47,996 nucleotides of DNA from Candidatus Scybalousia scybalohippi (GTDB lineage Bacteria > Bacteroidota > Bacteroidia > Bacteroidales > P3), in assembly GCA_018065645.1 (NCBI GenBank), contig JAGHSX010000044.1:1-47996 (forward strand). The letters run 5' to 3'. The notes under the pieces are model-generated. The model was not told the DNA's origin. It worked only from the letters and a program-made list of their open reading frames with translations, and ran no database searches. The translations under genes were made by a program, and so were the position numbers. Positions 16,539 to 25,517 of this stretch are shown here, piece after piece; the stretch's first letter is position 1, and every line of letters starts with the position of its first letter.

Positions 16539-17492
16539 ATGGCTAACACAAACAAAGAGGCAATAATGAAATTGTGCTCTGAAATCAACAAGAAAGAAGG
16601 AGAAGGCTCCATCTACAGTATTGGCTCAAAACACGCCAATCTAAAAATCAACAGATGGCCTACTGGCATTGAAGACCTTGATGCAATTATTGGTGGAGGT
16701 ATGCCAGAGGGTAGAGTAGTTGAGATATTTGGTCCTGAGAGTTCAGGCAAGACAACACTTCTGTATCATCTGTGTGGTTTACATCAGTTGTGTTTGGACA
16801 TTCCTATTGAAGGAACGTTCGATGCAGAAAGGGCAAAGGTATTTGGCAACAGACCAAAGCAGATGTTGATATACAGAGCAAAGTATGGCGAGGACGCTTT
16901 CAATAAAACAATCAAGTTTGCAAAAGCAGGCATACCACTTATTGGTATTGATAGTGTACCTAGTATGGTACCAAAGGAAGATGCTGAGAAAGTATTGAAG
17001 TCTGCAGAGCGAGACAGTATTGAAGAGCAACGTATTGGTGGTGTAGCAAGGCTTATGAATAAGTACTTGCCAACAGTAGAAGAGATTATCGAAGTAACCG
17101 GAACAACGTTGATATTTGTCAATCAGGTTCGTGATAAGATGAATGCAATGATGTTTGGTGAAAAGACAGACACACCTGGTGGACGTAAGTTAAAACATGC
17201 TTGCAGTCTTCGTATTCAAGTAGCTCGTAAGGCTTGGATTGAAATACCAAACAAAGACCCACATAACAGTGCAACCAACGAAAAGGTTGGACTTATTATG
17301 AAGTGTAAGGTGGTCAAGTCTAAGGTATGCAATCCAATGGGCGAATGTGAGATACCACTTTTCTTTGATAGAGGTTTTGTTTCGTTTGATGACGTTAAGA
17401 AGATACGTCAGGAACTGATGGCACAAAGGGCAGCACAGTTTGGCAAACGAGTGACTATGAAAGATTTGGAGGACAACGATGATGAAGATTAA
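16539..17492 (+). CDS. recA: RecA-like recombinase
   Basis: GIEDLDAIIGGGMPEGRVVEIFGPESSGKTTL; LIFVNQVRDKMNAMMFGEKTDTPGGRKLKH. Confidence 0.92.
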   Translation: MANTNKEAIMKLCSEINKKEGEGSIYSIGSKHANLKINRWPTGIEDLDAIIGGGMPEGRVVEIFGPESSGKTTLLYHLCGLHQLCLDIPIEGTFDAERAKVFGNRPKQMLIYRAKYGEDAFNKTIKFAKAGIPLIGIDSVPSMVPKEDAEKVLKSAERDSIEEQRIGGVARLMNKYLPTVEEIIEVTGTTLIFVNQVRDKMNAMMFGEKTDTPGGRKLKHACSLRIQVARKAWIEIPNKDPHNSATNEKVGLIMKCKVVKSKVCNPMGECEIPLFFDRGFVSFDDVKKIRQELMAQRAAQFGKRVTMKDLEDNDDED

Positions 17493-17739
17493 GTGTAAAG
17501 TATGTGGATGTGAATTCAATCCAATAATTGAGAAACACTACGTATCACGTGATGGTGGCAAGACTGGTGTTGTGGCTGTATTCCAGTCTAATCCAGAAGA
17601 GAAGCTTTATGACACATTTGATTGTCCAGAGTGTGGATGTCAAGTGGTGGCTCAGGAACGCAAAAGAAATTACGTTCCATATATTCCGTCAGATGACGAG
17701 GAAGAAGAGGAAATTGAGAATGGCAGAAGTGATGAGTAA
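17479..17739 (+). CDS. Zinc-ribbon small protein
   Basis: CKVCGCEF ... CPECGCQ. Confidence 0.65.
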   Translation: MMKIKCKVCGCEFNPIIEKHYVSRDGGKTGVVAVFQSNPEEKLYDTFDCPECGCQVVAQERKRNYVPYIPSDDEEEEEIENGRSDE

Positions 17740-18007
17740 TGAAGTTAAAGAAGAAGATGTAGTGAACAATCCAAGTCACTACAAGCATGGCAAGTTCGAA
17801 GTAATCGATGAGATGCTTATTGTATTTGGTCCTCAGAAGACATTTGACTTCTGTGTACTTAATGCTTGGAAGTATAGAGCAAGAGCACCATATAAGAACA
17901 ATATGGAGCAGGACATGGACAAGTCCAGTCGATATCTTGAGATGGCACTTCAGATTGCAGAAGCATACAGCTTAGAAGTGAAGTTGATTAAAGGACTGGA
18001 GGGCTAA
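17720..18007 (+). CDS. DUF3310-like protein
   Basis: NNPSHYKHGKFEVIDEM...FCVLNAWKYRARAPYKNN; ATG 17720. Confidence 0.8.
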   Translation: MAEVMSNEVKEEDVVNNPSHYKHGKFEVIDEMLIVFGPQKTFDFCVLNAWKYRARAPYKNNMEQDMDKSSRYLEMALQIAEAYSLEVKLIKGLEG

Positions 18008-18008
18008 G

Positions 18009-18836
18009 ATGGGATTGGTTGACGATATCAAGAGTGAAGCAAAAGGTAACAGAACAAAGATACAAAGTTCCGATGCTGCAGCTCTTGAGAAAATACTTAA
18101 CGAGATGTTCTACTTGGACAAGAAAGTAGATGCTGAAGCAGAGTTCGTCAAACAAGTTATGACAAGAGGTCTTGAGAGTACGGAGCGTGTTGGATTGCAC
18201 GCTTCTGCTCTTATTGTTTCAGACAAGAAGTTCTGCTTACGTCAGCAAGTGTTATCGCTAATATACAAGCAGCTCCAAGGCGAACAGTTGCCAGTTGGTT
18301 TAAGAAAGATATTCGAAGAAGGAAATGCAATCCACGAGAAGTGGCAAAGGCTTTTCATTAGAGCAGGGTACAGTAATGTAGACCAGTTGGACGTTACTCA
18401 GTTCAATAAGAAGTATAGAGTATCTTTCACACCGGATATTATTTGCAGCATACCACAATTCTATGACGGTCTTATGATTGGAGAGCTAAAGTCAGTAAAC
18501 ACATTTCAGTTCCAGAAGATGGCAAAGCATCCGTCAGCATCAAAGCAATGTCAGTGGTATATGTATTTGACTGGTATTAAAAAAGGGTTCGTACTTAGTG
18601 AGGATAAGAACACTCAAGAGACAAAACTTGAAGTGTACGATTACGACCCAGAAGTAGTTGCTCCGTTCATTGAAAGGTGTGAGCAAATTAAGAAAGCATA
18701 CAAACGTGTCTACCAAGAACACAAGATGGTAGCAAGGCCGGATGATGCTAAGAAGCAAGACTGCAAGAGGTGTCATGGCTGTCCAATGGCTGTTGCTTGC
18801 TGGACACCAAGTCAGGCTGAGAAAATAAGCTCGTAG
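18009..18836 (+). CDS. PD-(D/E)XK nuclease, Cas4/RecB-like
   Basis: FTPDIIC...IGELKSV...QCQWYMYLTG; C-terminal CKRCHGCPMAVACW cysteine cluster. Confidence 0.8.
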   Translation: MGLVDDIKSEAKGNRTKIQSSDAAALEKILNEMFYLDKKVDAEAEFVKQVMTRGLESTERVGLHASALIVSDKKFCLRQQVLSLIYKQLQGEQLPVGLRKIFEEGNAIHEKWQRLFIRAGYSNVDQLDVTQFNKKYRVSFTPDIICSIPQFYDGLMIGELKSVNTFQFQKMAKHPSASKQCQWYMYLTGIKKGFVLSEDKNTQETKLEVYDYDPEVVAPFIERCEQIKKAYKRVYQEHKMVARPDDAKKQDCKRCHGCPMAVACWTPSQAEKISS

Positions 18837-18910
18837 AATCGATTTCTAGCCGTTTTATTTGGTTATATGATAAAATCCTCAGCGATAAGATTATAAACGG
18901 AATTTGGCCG
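18832..18910. repeat. Dispersed intergenic element, copy A
   Basis: Arms CGTAGAATCGATTT (18832-18845) and GAATTTGGCCG (18900-18910); core TGATAAAAT 18868-18876. Confidence 0.75.
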
Positions 18911-18940
18911 CAATATGGAGCTCAGAGGAGGTGATACGAA

Positions 18941-19555
18941 TTGGCCAAATATAAGCAAATATATATAGGTGTGGACCAGTCGTATCAGAATACTGGTATC
19001 AGTATAGTAGCAGATGGGAAGCTATTGGATATCAAGTCGGTCCATTTAGATAAGTATAAGAATAACAGTGAACGTAGAGGGGTGCTCAGACTCAAACTTG
19101 AGCACCTCATTAACGTCGTTGCGCCAAAAGCAGAAAAGGTAACGTGCATTTGCGAAAAGGCAAGGCTACATGGCGGACCTACATCGTTCATCAACATAGA
19201 TGCAATAAAGGCAATGGGCGCATTGACTGCAACAATAGTGGACGTATGTGCACAGTACGACATTGATGTGTACAGTGTTGATACTAGGTGTTGGAAGTCC
19301 CAAGTTGTAGGAACTAGCAAGCCACAAGCAAACAAGTATGGAGTACCAGAAGAGAAGTGGCCTACTGTACGTTGGGTGTGCAGACAAGGTTTTGAGAACA
19401 AAATCCTGATAGACGTATCAGGTAGTAGGAAAACGAAAGGAACGTTCGTTAGAGATGGCAAGAAGCTGATGTACAATAACGATGCTGCAGATAGTGCAGG
19501 CATTGCTATGTTTGGTGTACTAGGCGACCCAGACAAGTTACAGATTGAGAGGTAA
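18941..19555 (+). CDS. RuvC-like Holliday junction resolvase
   Basis: TTG start after GAGGAGGTGAT; IYIGVDQSYQNTGISIV...CICEKARL...NNDAADSAGIA. Confidence 0.8.
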   Translation: MAKYKQIYIGVDQSYQNTGISIVADGKLLDIKSVHLDKYKNNSERRGVLRLKLEHLINVVAPKAEKVTCICEKARLHGGPTSFINIDAIKAMGALTATIVDVCAQYDIDVYSVDTRCWKSQVVGTSKPQANKYGVPEEKWPTVRWVCRQGFENKILIDVSGSRKTKGTFVRDGKKLMYNNDAADSAGIAMFGVLGDPDKLQIER

Positions 19556-19560
19556 GTGTT

Positions 19561-19758
19561 TTGGCAATAACATGTTGCTATCAGTGTCCGGACAGAACTC
19601 CAGGATGTCACAGCAAGTGTGAGAAGTATCTGCAACAGAAAGCAGAATGGGAAGCAACGAAAATCCAAATGCGTAAGGATGCACCGGTAACTATCTACCC
19701 AAGCGACTTCGAGATGTTGGCATGCATCCACAAGCGCAGAAAAGACAAACGTCGATAG
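19561..19758 (+). CDS. Small Cys-rich protein
   Basis: 65 aa; CCYQCPDRTPGCHSKCEKY; TTG start. Confidence 0.6.
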   Translation: MAITCCYQCPDRTPGCHSKCEKYLQQKAEWEATKIQMRKDAPVTIYPSDFEMLACIHKRRKDKRR

Positions 19759-19765
19759 TGTAGCG

Positions 19766-19794
19766 TTGACTATGTAGTGTGTATGGTGTACAAT
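19766..19794 (+). promoter_or_regulatory. sigma70-like promoter
   Basis: TTGACT-17-TACAAT. Confidence 0.65.
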
Positions 19795-19873
19795 AGCATT
19801 ATCCGGTTGAGACGATAGCGGTAAAACATCTAAGATGCGATAAAATAAGTTTCAACAATTTACGATTGCTATG

Positions 19874-19902
19874 TTGTCTTTTTCTATTATACGTAGTATA
19901 AT
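19874..19902 (+). promoter_or_regulatory. sigma70-like promoter
   Basis: TTGTCT-17-TATAAT. Confidence 0.65.
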
Positions 19903-19947
19903 ATTTTTAGATTCAGAAATAAGTACTCAGTTGAGGAGGTATTAGTA

Positions 19948-20733
19948 ATGCAGACAACAGTAAACCATTACAGAAGCATAAGTGAGTTTTATAAGTACAT
20001 TTGTGATACACCATTCAACGAAGCATTTCGTTGGGCAAGACACAGTAGTGTAGAGAACGATTATAGCTTCAGTCGAACAAGAAGTTTTGAAGAAGCAACA
20101 GAACTGTTAAAGAACGGTTGGTCAGATATGGCTGAGAAGTTGACACAGAAGTTAAAGGTGCAGGCTACTCCAGAAGTTCAGAGACAGATGCAAACAGTTA
20201 TTGGTGTTGCTGGTTTTCAACCAATCGTTCCATTATATCTTGCTGGTGTTCCAACAAGTATGGTCAGCAGACAGTTCAGACCAGTCAAGCAGAAAGTTGT
20301 TAACATCACAAAGTTATTCAACTACAGTGCTGGTGTTGATACTGAAGAGATAATTGAGCAGTCAGTAATGACAATGCGAATTGTTAAGAAGTTAGAGGCA
20401 CAAGGCCTTAGAGTTAATCTTAGCATTGCTCTTGGTACTACTGCTGGTGATACTGAGATAGTTGGTAAGATACAGATAAAGGGTGCAAACGAAAAGTTGA
20501 ATGTTAGTAAGTTAGCATTCCCAATGGTACACCCAAGTATGTTAAGACGTCTATACTTCAGATACATCGAAGTAGAGCCACACGTAACAAGTAGATTTAC
20601 AAGTGGATACGGCAGACCAATAAGTTATGACAGAATGCAGAAGTTGCTTCCAAACGAAGTAGTGCTGCCGGCACAGTTCACTTGTAATCCAGATGACATC
20701 CAAACACTGGAACAGTTAAAGGCTAGCTTCTAA
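19948..20733 (+). CDS. Conserved phage protein, upstream partner of an AAA+ ATPase (function unknown)
   Basis: 261 aa, GGAGG upstream. Confidence 0.65.
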   Translation: MQTTVNHYRSISEFYKYICDTPFNEAFRWARHSSVENDYSFSRTRSFEEATELLKNGWSDMAEKLTQKLKVQATPEVQRQMQTVIGVAGFQPIVPLYLAGVPTSMVSRQFRPVKQKVVNITKLFNYSAGVDTEEIIEQSVMTMRIVKKLEAQGLRVNLSIALGTTAGDTEIVGKIQIKGANEKLNVSKLAFPMVHPSMLRRLYFRYIEVEPHVTSRFTSGYGRPISYDRMQKLLPNEVVLPAQFTCNPDDIQTLEQLKASF

Positions 20734-20757
20734 CGGCTAGCCTAAAAACTTTTTGAT
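20721..20757 (+). terminator. Intrinsic terminator
   Basis: GGCTAGC-N8-GCTAGCC followed by taaaaacttttt. Confidence 0.7.
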
Positions 20758-20774
20758 ATTTTTGTATTTTAGTG

Positions 20775-20803
20775 TTGACGTTTGGTATCGTATGGTGTAA
20801 GAT
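20775..20803 (+). promoter_or_regulatory. sigma70-like promoter
   Basis: TTGACG-17-TAAGAT. Confidence 0.55.
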
Positions 20804-20866
20804 ATAGACATAGCCAAGGGAGCGAGGCTAAATACAAAGTGCTTAGAGAAGCGGAGGAAATAAAAA

Positions 20867-22000
20867 ATGGCAAGACGTTGGGAAAAGAAGTTAACAGATA
20901 CTACAGTAGGATTTGAAGTAGTAAGAGTAGAGATGGCTAAGAAAGCCGGTTATGTAGTTGTAAGTGCTAAGTACCCTACTACAGAAACAATTTACACATA
21001 CGTTAGAAAAGCAACCATCAAAGATGGCGAAGGCAAAACAACAGTTGATGGATGTGATGTATACTTCGATGCTAACACGTTTGGTGTTAAGAAAGTTGAA
21101 AGAGTATATGATACAGCAGGAATGCGCAAGGCTGTAAATCCTGGTGGAGCAAACAAGACAACAACTGGAGCAATCGAGAGCATTAAGGCTGAGATGGAAG
21201 CTAAAGCAATTGAGAAGCCAGTAGTATTTCCAGTTCCAAGTGGAGAAATCCATCACGGGAAGTACGAAACAATTAAGAGCTGCCTTGAGTGTGGTATTCC
21301 AGTTTACTTAGCAGGTCCTGCTGGTTCAGGTAAGAACCATACAGTAGAACAGATTGCAAAGGAACTTGGTTGGGACTTCTACTTCAGCAACAGTGTTCAG
21401 CAGGAGTACAAGTTGACAGGTTTCATCGATGCAGGTGGAAAGTTCCACGACACAGAGTTCTACAAGGCATGTACAAGTGAGAACGAGTGTGTGTTCTTCT
21501 TAGACGAGATGGATGCAAGTATTCCTGAAGTATTAGTACTTCTCAATGCAGCAATTGCAAATGGCTATTTTGAGTTTCCTACTGGTAGAGTAGAACTTGA
21601 GCATGTACATTTCGTAGCTGCCGGCAATACAGTAGGAAGTGGTGCTGATGAGATGTACACTGGTAGAATGGTACTTGACCAGGCAACACTTGACAGATTT
21701 GCAATTATCGAATTCGATTACAGCATTAGAATTGAAATGGCAATCAGCAAGAATAATACTGATTTGGTATCCTTCATCAGAGCATTAAGAGATGAGGCTA
21801 CTAACAAAGGTATCAGAGCTACTTTCTCTTACAGATGTATCACAATGGTTACAAAGTTAGAGAAGGCTGGCATGGATGTAGAAGAGATTCTGAAGATTGC
21901 AGTTGTTAAGGGTCTTGACAAAGACACAGTTGCAACATTAAGACCAATCGGCTCTACAAGATACCACGAAGGACTTAGAAAGCTCCAGATGGCAGCATAA
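20867..22000 (+). CDS. AAA+ ATPase, MoxR/CobS-like
   Basis: AGPAGSGKNHT, VFFLDEMDASIPEVLVLLNAAIANGYFEFPTGR. Confidence 0.85.
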   Translation: MARRWEKKLTDTTVGFEVVRVEMAKKAGYVVVSAKYPTTETIYTYVRKATIKDGEGKTTVDGCDVYFDANTFGVKKVERVYDTAGMRKAVNPGGANKTTTGAIESIKAEMEAKAIEKPVVFPVPSGEIHHGKYETIKSCLECGIPVYLAGPAGSGKNHTVEQIAKELGWDFYFSNSVQQEYKLTGFIDAGGKFHDTEFYKACTSENECVFFLDEMDASIPEVLVLLNAAIANGYFEFPTGRVELEHVHFVAAGNTVGSGADEMYTGRMVLDQATLDRFAIIEFDYSIRIEMAISKNNTDLVSFIRALRDEATNKGIRATFSYRCITMVTKLEKAGMDVEEILKIAVVKGLDKDTVATLRPIGSTRYHEGLRKLQMAA

Positions 22001-22069
22001 TACAAACAAAGGCGGGTGGCTCCAAAGGTCACCTGCTTTACTGGTTTACAAAGGAGTGTGAAACGAGAA

Positions 22070-22318
22070 ATGCAAAAAGGACAAGAACGCATCGACAGAA
22101 ACGATATAGTCGGCAAGCGCTTAGGAAAGCTTGAAGTAATCGAGTACGATACAAGATGGTATGATATGACAAGAGGTGGCGAAAGGTTACGTCACAAATA
22201 TGTCTGCAGTTGCGATTGTGGTGTTGTAAAGAGTATAAGACGTAGTTGCTTATTGAACGATGCAGTACACAGTTGCGGTTGTGGAAGAGGTAGAAAGGAG
22301 CGGCATGATGGCCAGTAA
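22070..22318 (+). CDS. Phage zinc-binding DNA-binding-like protein (AP2/HNH-associated N-terminal type)
   Basis: NDIVGKRLGKLEVIEYD...YVCSCDCG...HSCGCG. Confidence 0.65.
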   Translation: MQKGQERIDRNDIVGKRLGKLEVIEYDTRWYDMTRGGERLRHKYVCSCDCGVVKSIRRSCLLNDAVHSCGCGRGRKERHDGQ

Positions 22319-22436
22319 CGAAAATGAAGTCGTTGAGACTGAAGTAGAAGTCCACGATAACAAAAACGAAGAAGAGCAGCCGGCAGCAAACAATTGGCAA
22401 GAAAACTTTTTAAGAAAATTTCTGAGAACGTGTTGA
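22305..22436 (+). CDS. Small acidic protein (43 aa)
   Basis: MMASNENEVVETEVEVHDNKNEEEQPAANNWQENFLRKFLRTC; AAAGGAG upstream. Confidence 0.5.
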   Translation: MMASNENEVVETEVEVHDNKNEEEQPAANNWQENFLRKFLRTC

Positions 22437-22461
22437 CATTTGCTTACGGATGGTGTATATT
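22433..22461 (+). promoter_or_regulatory. sigma70-like promoter
   Basis: TTGACA-17-TATATT. Confidence 0.7.
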
Positions 22462-22522
22462 ATAATCAGGCCAAGGGAAAAGGCCACAAATAAAAATCAC
22501 AAGTGTCTAGGAGGACGAGAAT

Positions 22523-22942
22523 ATGAAAAACTTAGTAAACAACATTAACAATCAGGTAGCAGAGATGACAGTAGCGCAGATGCGTAAGGTTGCAGGACAG
22601 TACGGCATCAAGAATGCAAGCAAGTTCAGAAGAACAGAGCTTAGCAAGATGGTTGCAGATGCAATGGTAGCTGAAGCAAAGGCTAAGGCTGAGGCAGAAA
22701 AGAAAGCTGCTAAGAAGGCACAGAGTTCTGATAAGAGATATAAGGCTGACAAAGTTGCAGCAAGTGAAGTTGCACAGATGGCTGGACAGCTTATTGCAGA
22801 TGGTATCAATGGTGTAGACCTTTATGATGTGAACAGAAAAGTCCTCATCGAGGTTATGAAGCAGTTACATTGCAAGAAGTGGTACAGAACTTATGACAAG
22901 CCAACTATGGTTAGCAAGATTGTTGAGGCTATGGCAGCATAA
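22523..22942 (+). CDS. Rho_N/SAP-like domain protein
   Basis: 139 aa; MTVAQMRKVAGQYGIKNASKFRRTELSKMVADAM. Confidence 0.65.
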   Translation: MKNLVNNINNQVAEMTVAQMRKVAGQYGIKNASKFRRTELSKMVADAMVAEAKAKAEAEKKAAKKAQSSDKRYKADKVAASEVAQMAGQLIADGINGVDLYDVNRKVLIEVMKQLHCKKWYRTYDKPTMVSKIVEAMAA

Positions 22943-22982
22943 GCTGTAGCCGGTGTTAGTACTTAGGGAAGGAGTAAACAAG

Positions 22983-23186
22983 ATGTACTTAGAAGATATT
23001 GCAAGACAGTATGGCATGAATGACTATCTTGACAACAATACTGGTAAGATATACCAGTTATCAAAAGCAATAGAGGATACGGACGGAACGTTATTAGTTC
23101 CAGTTGTTCCGGTATTCGGTGATAATATCCTTGAAGGTTATGCAAGGATGCACAAAGTGGAGGAGGTACACACAGATGGCAATTAG
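22983..23186 (+). CDS. Hypothetical protein
   Basis: 67 aa, ATG 22983 after GGAAGGAG. Confidence 0.55.
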   Translation: MYLEDIARQYGMNDYLDNNTGKIYQLSKAIEDTDGTLLVPVVPVFGDNILEGYARMHKVEEVHTDGN

Positions 23187-23478
23187 GATGCGAAACAACA
23201 CCAACAGTGATGCCAAGTGTTGTGAGTGTAAGGAAACACAAAGCCAAGTACTGAATATGTTTGATATTTGTATTGGTGGTACAATCTTCACGATATGTGA
23301 TAGATGCAACGAACAGTTGTTCAATAAGACGTTAAGTGCTGAGTGCTATAAGAATGGCAGAGTTAAGTCTCAGGCAGATATGGCAATTATAAGACGAAGA
23401 AGTAGTCGCATAAGTCCAATCAGCCACACGTCAGTATCTAAAGCGTTAAAGGGTGTGAGTACAGATGGCAATGAGTGA
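23176..23478 (+). CDS. Hypothetical zinc-binding protein
   Basis: ATG 23176 after GGAGG; CCECKE...CDRCNEQ. Confidence 0.6.
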   Translation: MAIRMRNNTNSDAKCCECKETQSQVLNMFDICIGGTIFTICDRCNEQLFNKTLSAECYKNGRVKSQADMAIIRRRSSRISPISHTSVSKALKGVSTDGNE

Positions 23479-23869
23479 TGGTATAAACTTCAATTGTATG
23501 CCATGCATATACTGGGACGACCATGTGAAGATAAGTTACCTGCAACGCAGGATAATAGTGTACAGTATTATGTATTACGAACAAGATGAAAGTTGTGTAA
23601 GTGATAGACAGTACGATGCTATCTCATACCAATTAGTACATCTACAGTCCTCAGTACCAGAGGCGGAATGGAAGAAGTCAATGTACTACTATGCAATGTA
23701 CGATTTTGACGGTTCGACTGGGTTCGATATTCCAAGCCGATTAACAAAAAAAGACAGAGAGTATCTGACAAACATTGCTACTATGGTGTACAAGCAATGG
23801 AAGTCACACACAACTCTTGAAGAGAGGAGGGCAAAGCTCAATGTTAACGTTAAAGGACTTAGAGTGTAG
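23465..23869 (+). CDS. Hypothetical protein
   Basis: 134 aa, operon overlap. Confidence 0.55.
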   Translation: MAMSDGINFNCMPCIYWDDHVKISYLQRRIIVYSIMYYEQDESCVSDRQYDAISYQLVHLQSSVPEAEWKKSMYYYAMYDFDGSTGFDIPSRLTKKDREYLTNIATMVYKQWKSHTTLEERRAKLNVNVKGLRV

Positions 23870-24185
23870 AGTATACGAAGGCAAGTCTGTTGTAGGTTTC
23901 AGATACACAAAACGAGATGACAAAGGAGCCAAGCAATGGGAAGCTGATTTCGACAAGGGTGCACTTGAGAATGAGTGGAACATGCTTGTGGTATTAGGTA
24001 GGACAAGAGATGCAGACAGTCAGGTGTATCGATTTGGTTATATCATGCCAAAGTCTGGTATGCCACTTGAATTGGTTGCAGCCACTGGTCTGAAGTATTT
24101 CCAGTTGTATCTGAAGCAAGAGATAGAACAGAAGATTGCAATGGACTTTGATATTGGTGAAATAACGGATGGTGTAGTTGGATGA
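23841..24185 (+). CDS. Hypothetical protein
   Basis: 114 aa from ATG 23841. Confidence 0.55.
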   Translation: MLTLKDLECRVYEGKSVVGFRYTKRDDKGAKQWEADFDKGALENEWNMLVVLGRTRDADSQVYRFGYIMPKSGMPLELVAATGLKYFQLYLKQEIEQKIAMDFDIGEITDGVVG

Positions 24186-24658
24186 AGCGGTCAGGTAAGT
24201 TCTACAGACGGAACGAACAAGATGTTATGTCGCAACTAGGTCTGCAGCCAACAAAGAACAGTGGTTCAGGTTGGATTGAGAAAGAGGACGGACAGTCCGA
24301 AGATGTTATATGCCAATTGAAAAGTACAGATGCATCAAGTATCAAGGTCAATAAGAAGGATTTGGATGTGTTACAATACAACGCAACTGTGGCACATAAG
24401 CTACCGGTGTTTGCAATCCAGTTCCTACAATCGCAAGAAGTGTATTTGGTGTTAAAGCCTGAGATGCTTCCAGAGATTGTGAAATATATCGAAACCGGAG
24501 AAAGGGTGGACAACGATTTGTTGGACATCGATATAAGTGAGCATGAACAGTTGGAGCCGGAAGTCCGGAAAACAATCAAGTCAAGCTCAAGTGCAAGAGA
24601 AATGTTTAACAGAGAAAATGAGAAGCAATTCCAAAAGAAGCGGAGGTCAGCAAAGTGA
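24182..24658 (+). CDS. PD-(D/E)XK resolvase-like nuclease
   Basis: QPTKNSGSGWIEKEDGQSEDVICQLKSTDASSIKV resembles the Hjc/VRR-type core. Confidence 0.55.
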   Translation: MKRSGKFYRRNEQDVMSQLGLQPTKNSGSGWIEKEDGQSEDVICQLKSTDASSIKVNKKDLDVLQYNATVAHKLPVFAIQFLQSQEVYLVLKPEMLPEIVKYIETGERVDNDLLDIDISEHEQLEPEVRKTIKSSSSAREMFNRENEKQFQKKRRSAK

Positions 24659-25032
24659 GAGATGTGAAGATTCGTATGGTTGTTGAATACGGTGGCCACA
24701 ATTGTAGTGCTAACGGTTCAGTCAATCTTACAGTTAAAGCAATGTACTCAGAGTTGGTCAATACAATCCAGTTACAGCAGATGCTGAACAATGACGTAAC
24801 AATCAAGGCAAAGATGCCAAGTGCTAAGCCAGTGAAGTTAGGTATGTTCAGGATTGCAAGTACAACGATTGATGGAGATGGAGAGAGCAAGATTAAGTTC
24901 AATGGTATTAACGACTATATCGAGATGGACAATCTGAACCTACTTCCAACCAACAAGAGTGACGATAAGCAGTTCGTAATCTTAGTAGAAGCTGAGATTG
25001 AAGAGGAGGATGACGAAGATGGCGAAGAATAA
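24655..25032 (+). CDS. Hypothetical protein
   Basis: 125 aa, GTG start, overlaps neighbours. Confidence 0.55.
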   Translation: MRDVKIRMVVEYGGHNCSANGSVNLTVKAMYSELVNTIQLQQMLNNDVTIKAKMPSAKPVKLGMFRIASTTIDGDGESKIKFNGINDYIEMDNLNLLPTNKSDDKQFVILVEAEIEEEDDEDGEE

Positions 25033-25306
25033 AATCGAGTACAACGAGATTTCGAAAGCAAAAGTCTCTGAGACTCGCAATATTGTCATCAGTAATTGTT
25101 CTCGTGGCGGTTTTACAATCGCACAACAGTTGGTTGCCACAGAAGAGGGCAAGACCACAACTGTGTTCCTGAAAGGAGCATTCCACGTAGATGACTTAAA
25201 TGGTCTCTACGAACTCAGAGATGCAATCAATATGGCAATTCAGGAAACGGAACAGAATGGTGACGATTCAGAAGACTGGGACGATGCCCAGGTGAAAGCA
25301 GATTAA
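25019..25306 (+). CDS. Hypothetical protein
   Basis: 95 aa from ATG 25019. Confidence 0.55.
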   Translation: MAKNKIEYNEISKAKVSETRNIVISNCSRGGFTIAQQLVATEEGKTTTVFLKGAFHVDDLNGLYELRDAINMAIQETEQNGDDSEDWDDAQVKAD

Positions 25307-25357
25307 GACCAAAAACAAGGAAGTGGACAAAAAGTTGAAGAAAATACAAATTCGATG

Positions 25358-25385
25358 TTGACTTCCTTGTTGGATGGTGTATAAT
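25358..25385 (+). promoter_or_regulatory. sigma70-like promoter
   Basis: TTGACT-16-TATAAT; followed by the perfect hairpin GAAGTCC-AAGAC-GGACTTC (25405-25423). Confidence 0.8.
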
Positions 25386-25517
25386 AAGAGCATAAGATAT
25401 TTGAGAAGTCCAAGACGGACTTCCAAAATCATATTAGTCCAGTCCTATAGATTAGGAAAACCAAACAACATGGCCACGAGCCAAATAAATTCAAAATGAA
25501 AAGGAGCAAAGAAAACA

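Noticed and set aside
18009-18836. Cas4-like nuclease as evidence for a CRISPR system
   Set aside because: No repeat-spacer array or other cas gene in the window; Cas4/RecB-like nucleases are common in phage recombination modules.
19806-19860. Resemblance of GATAAAATAAGTTTCAAC to a tracrRNA anti-repeat
   Set aside because: Superficial; no Cas9, no array, and the pairing is internal.
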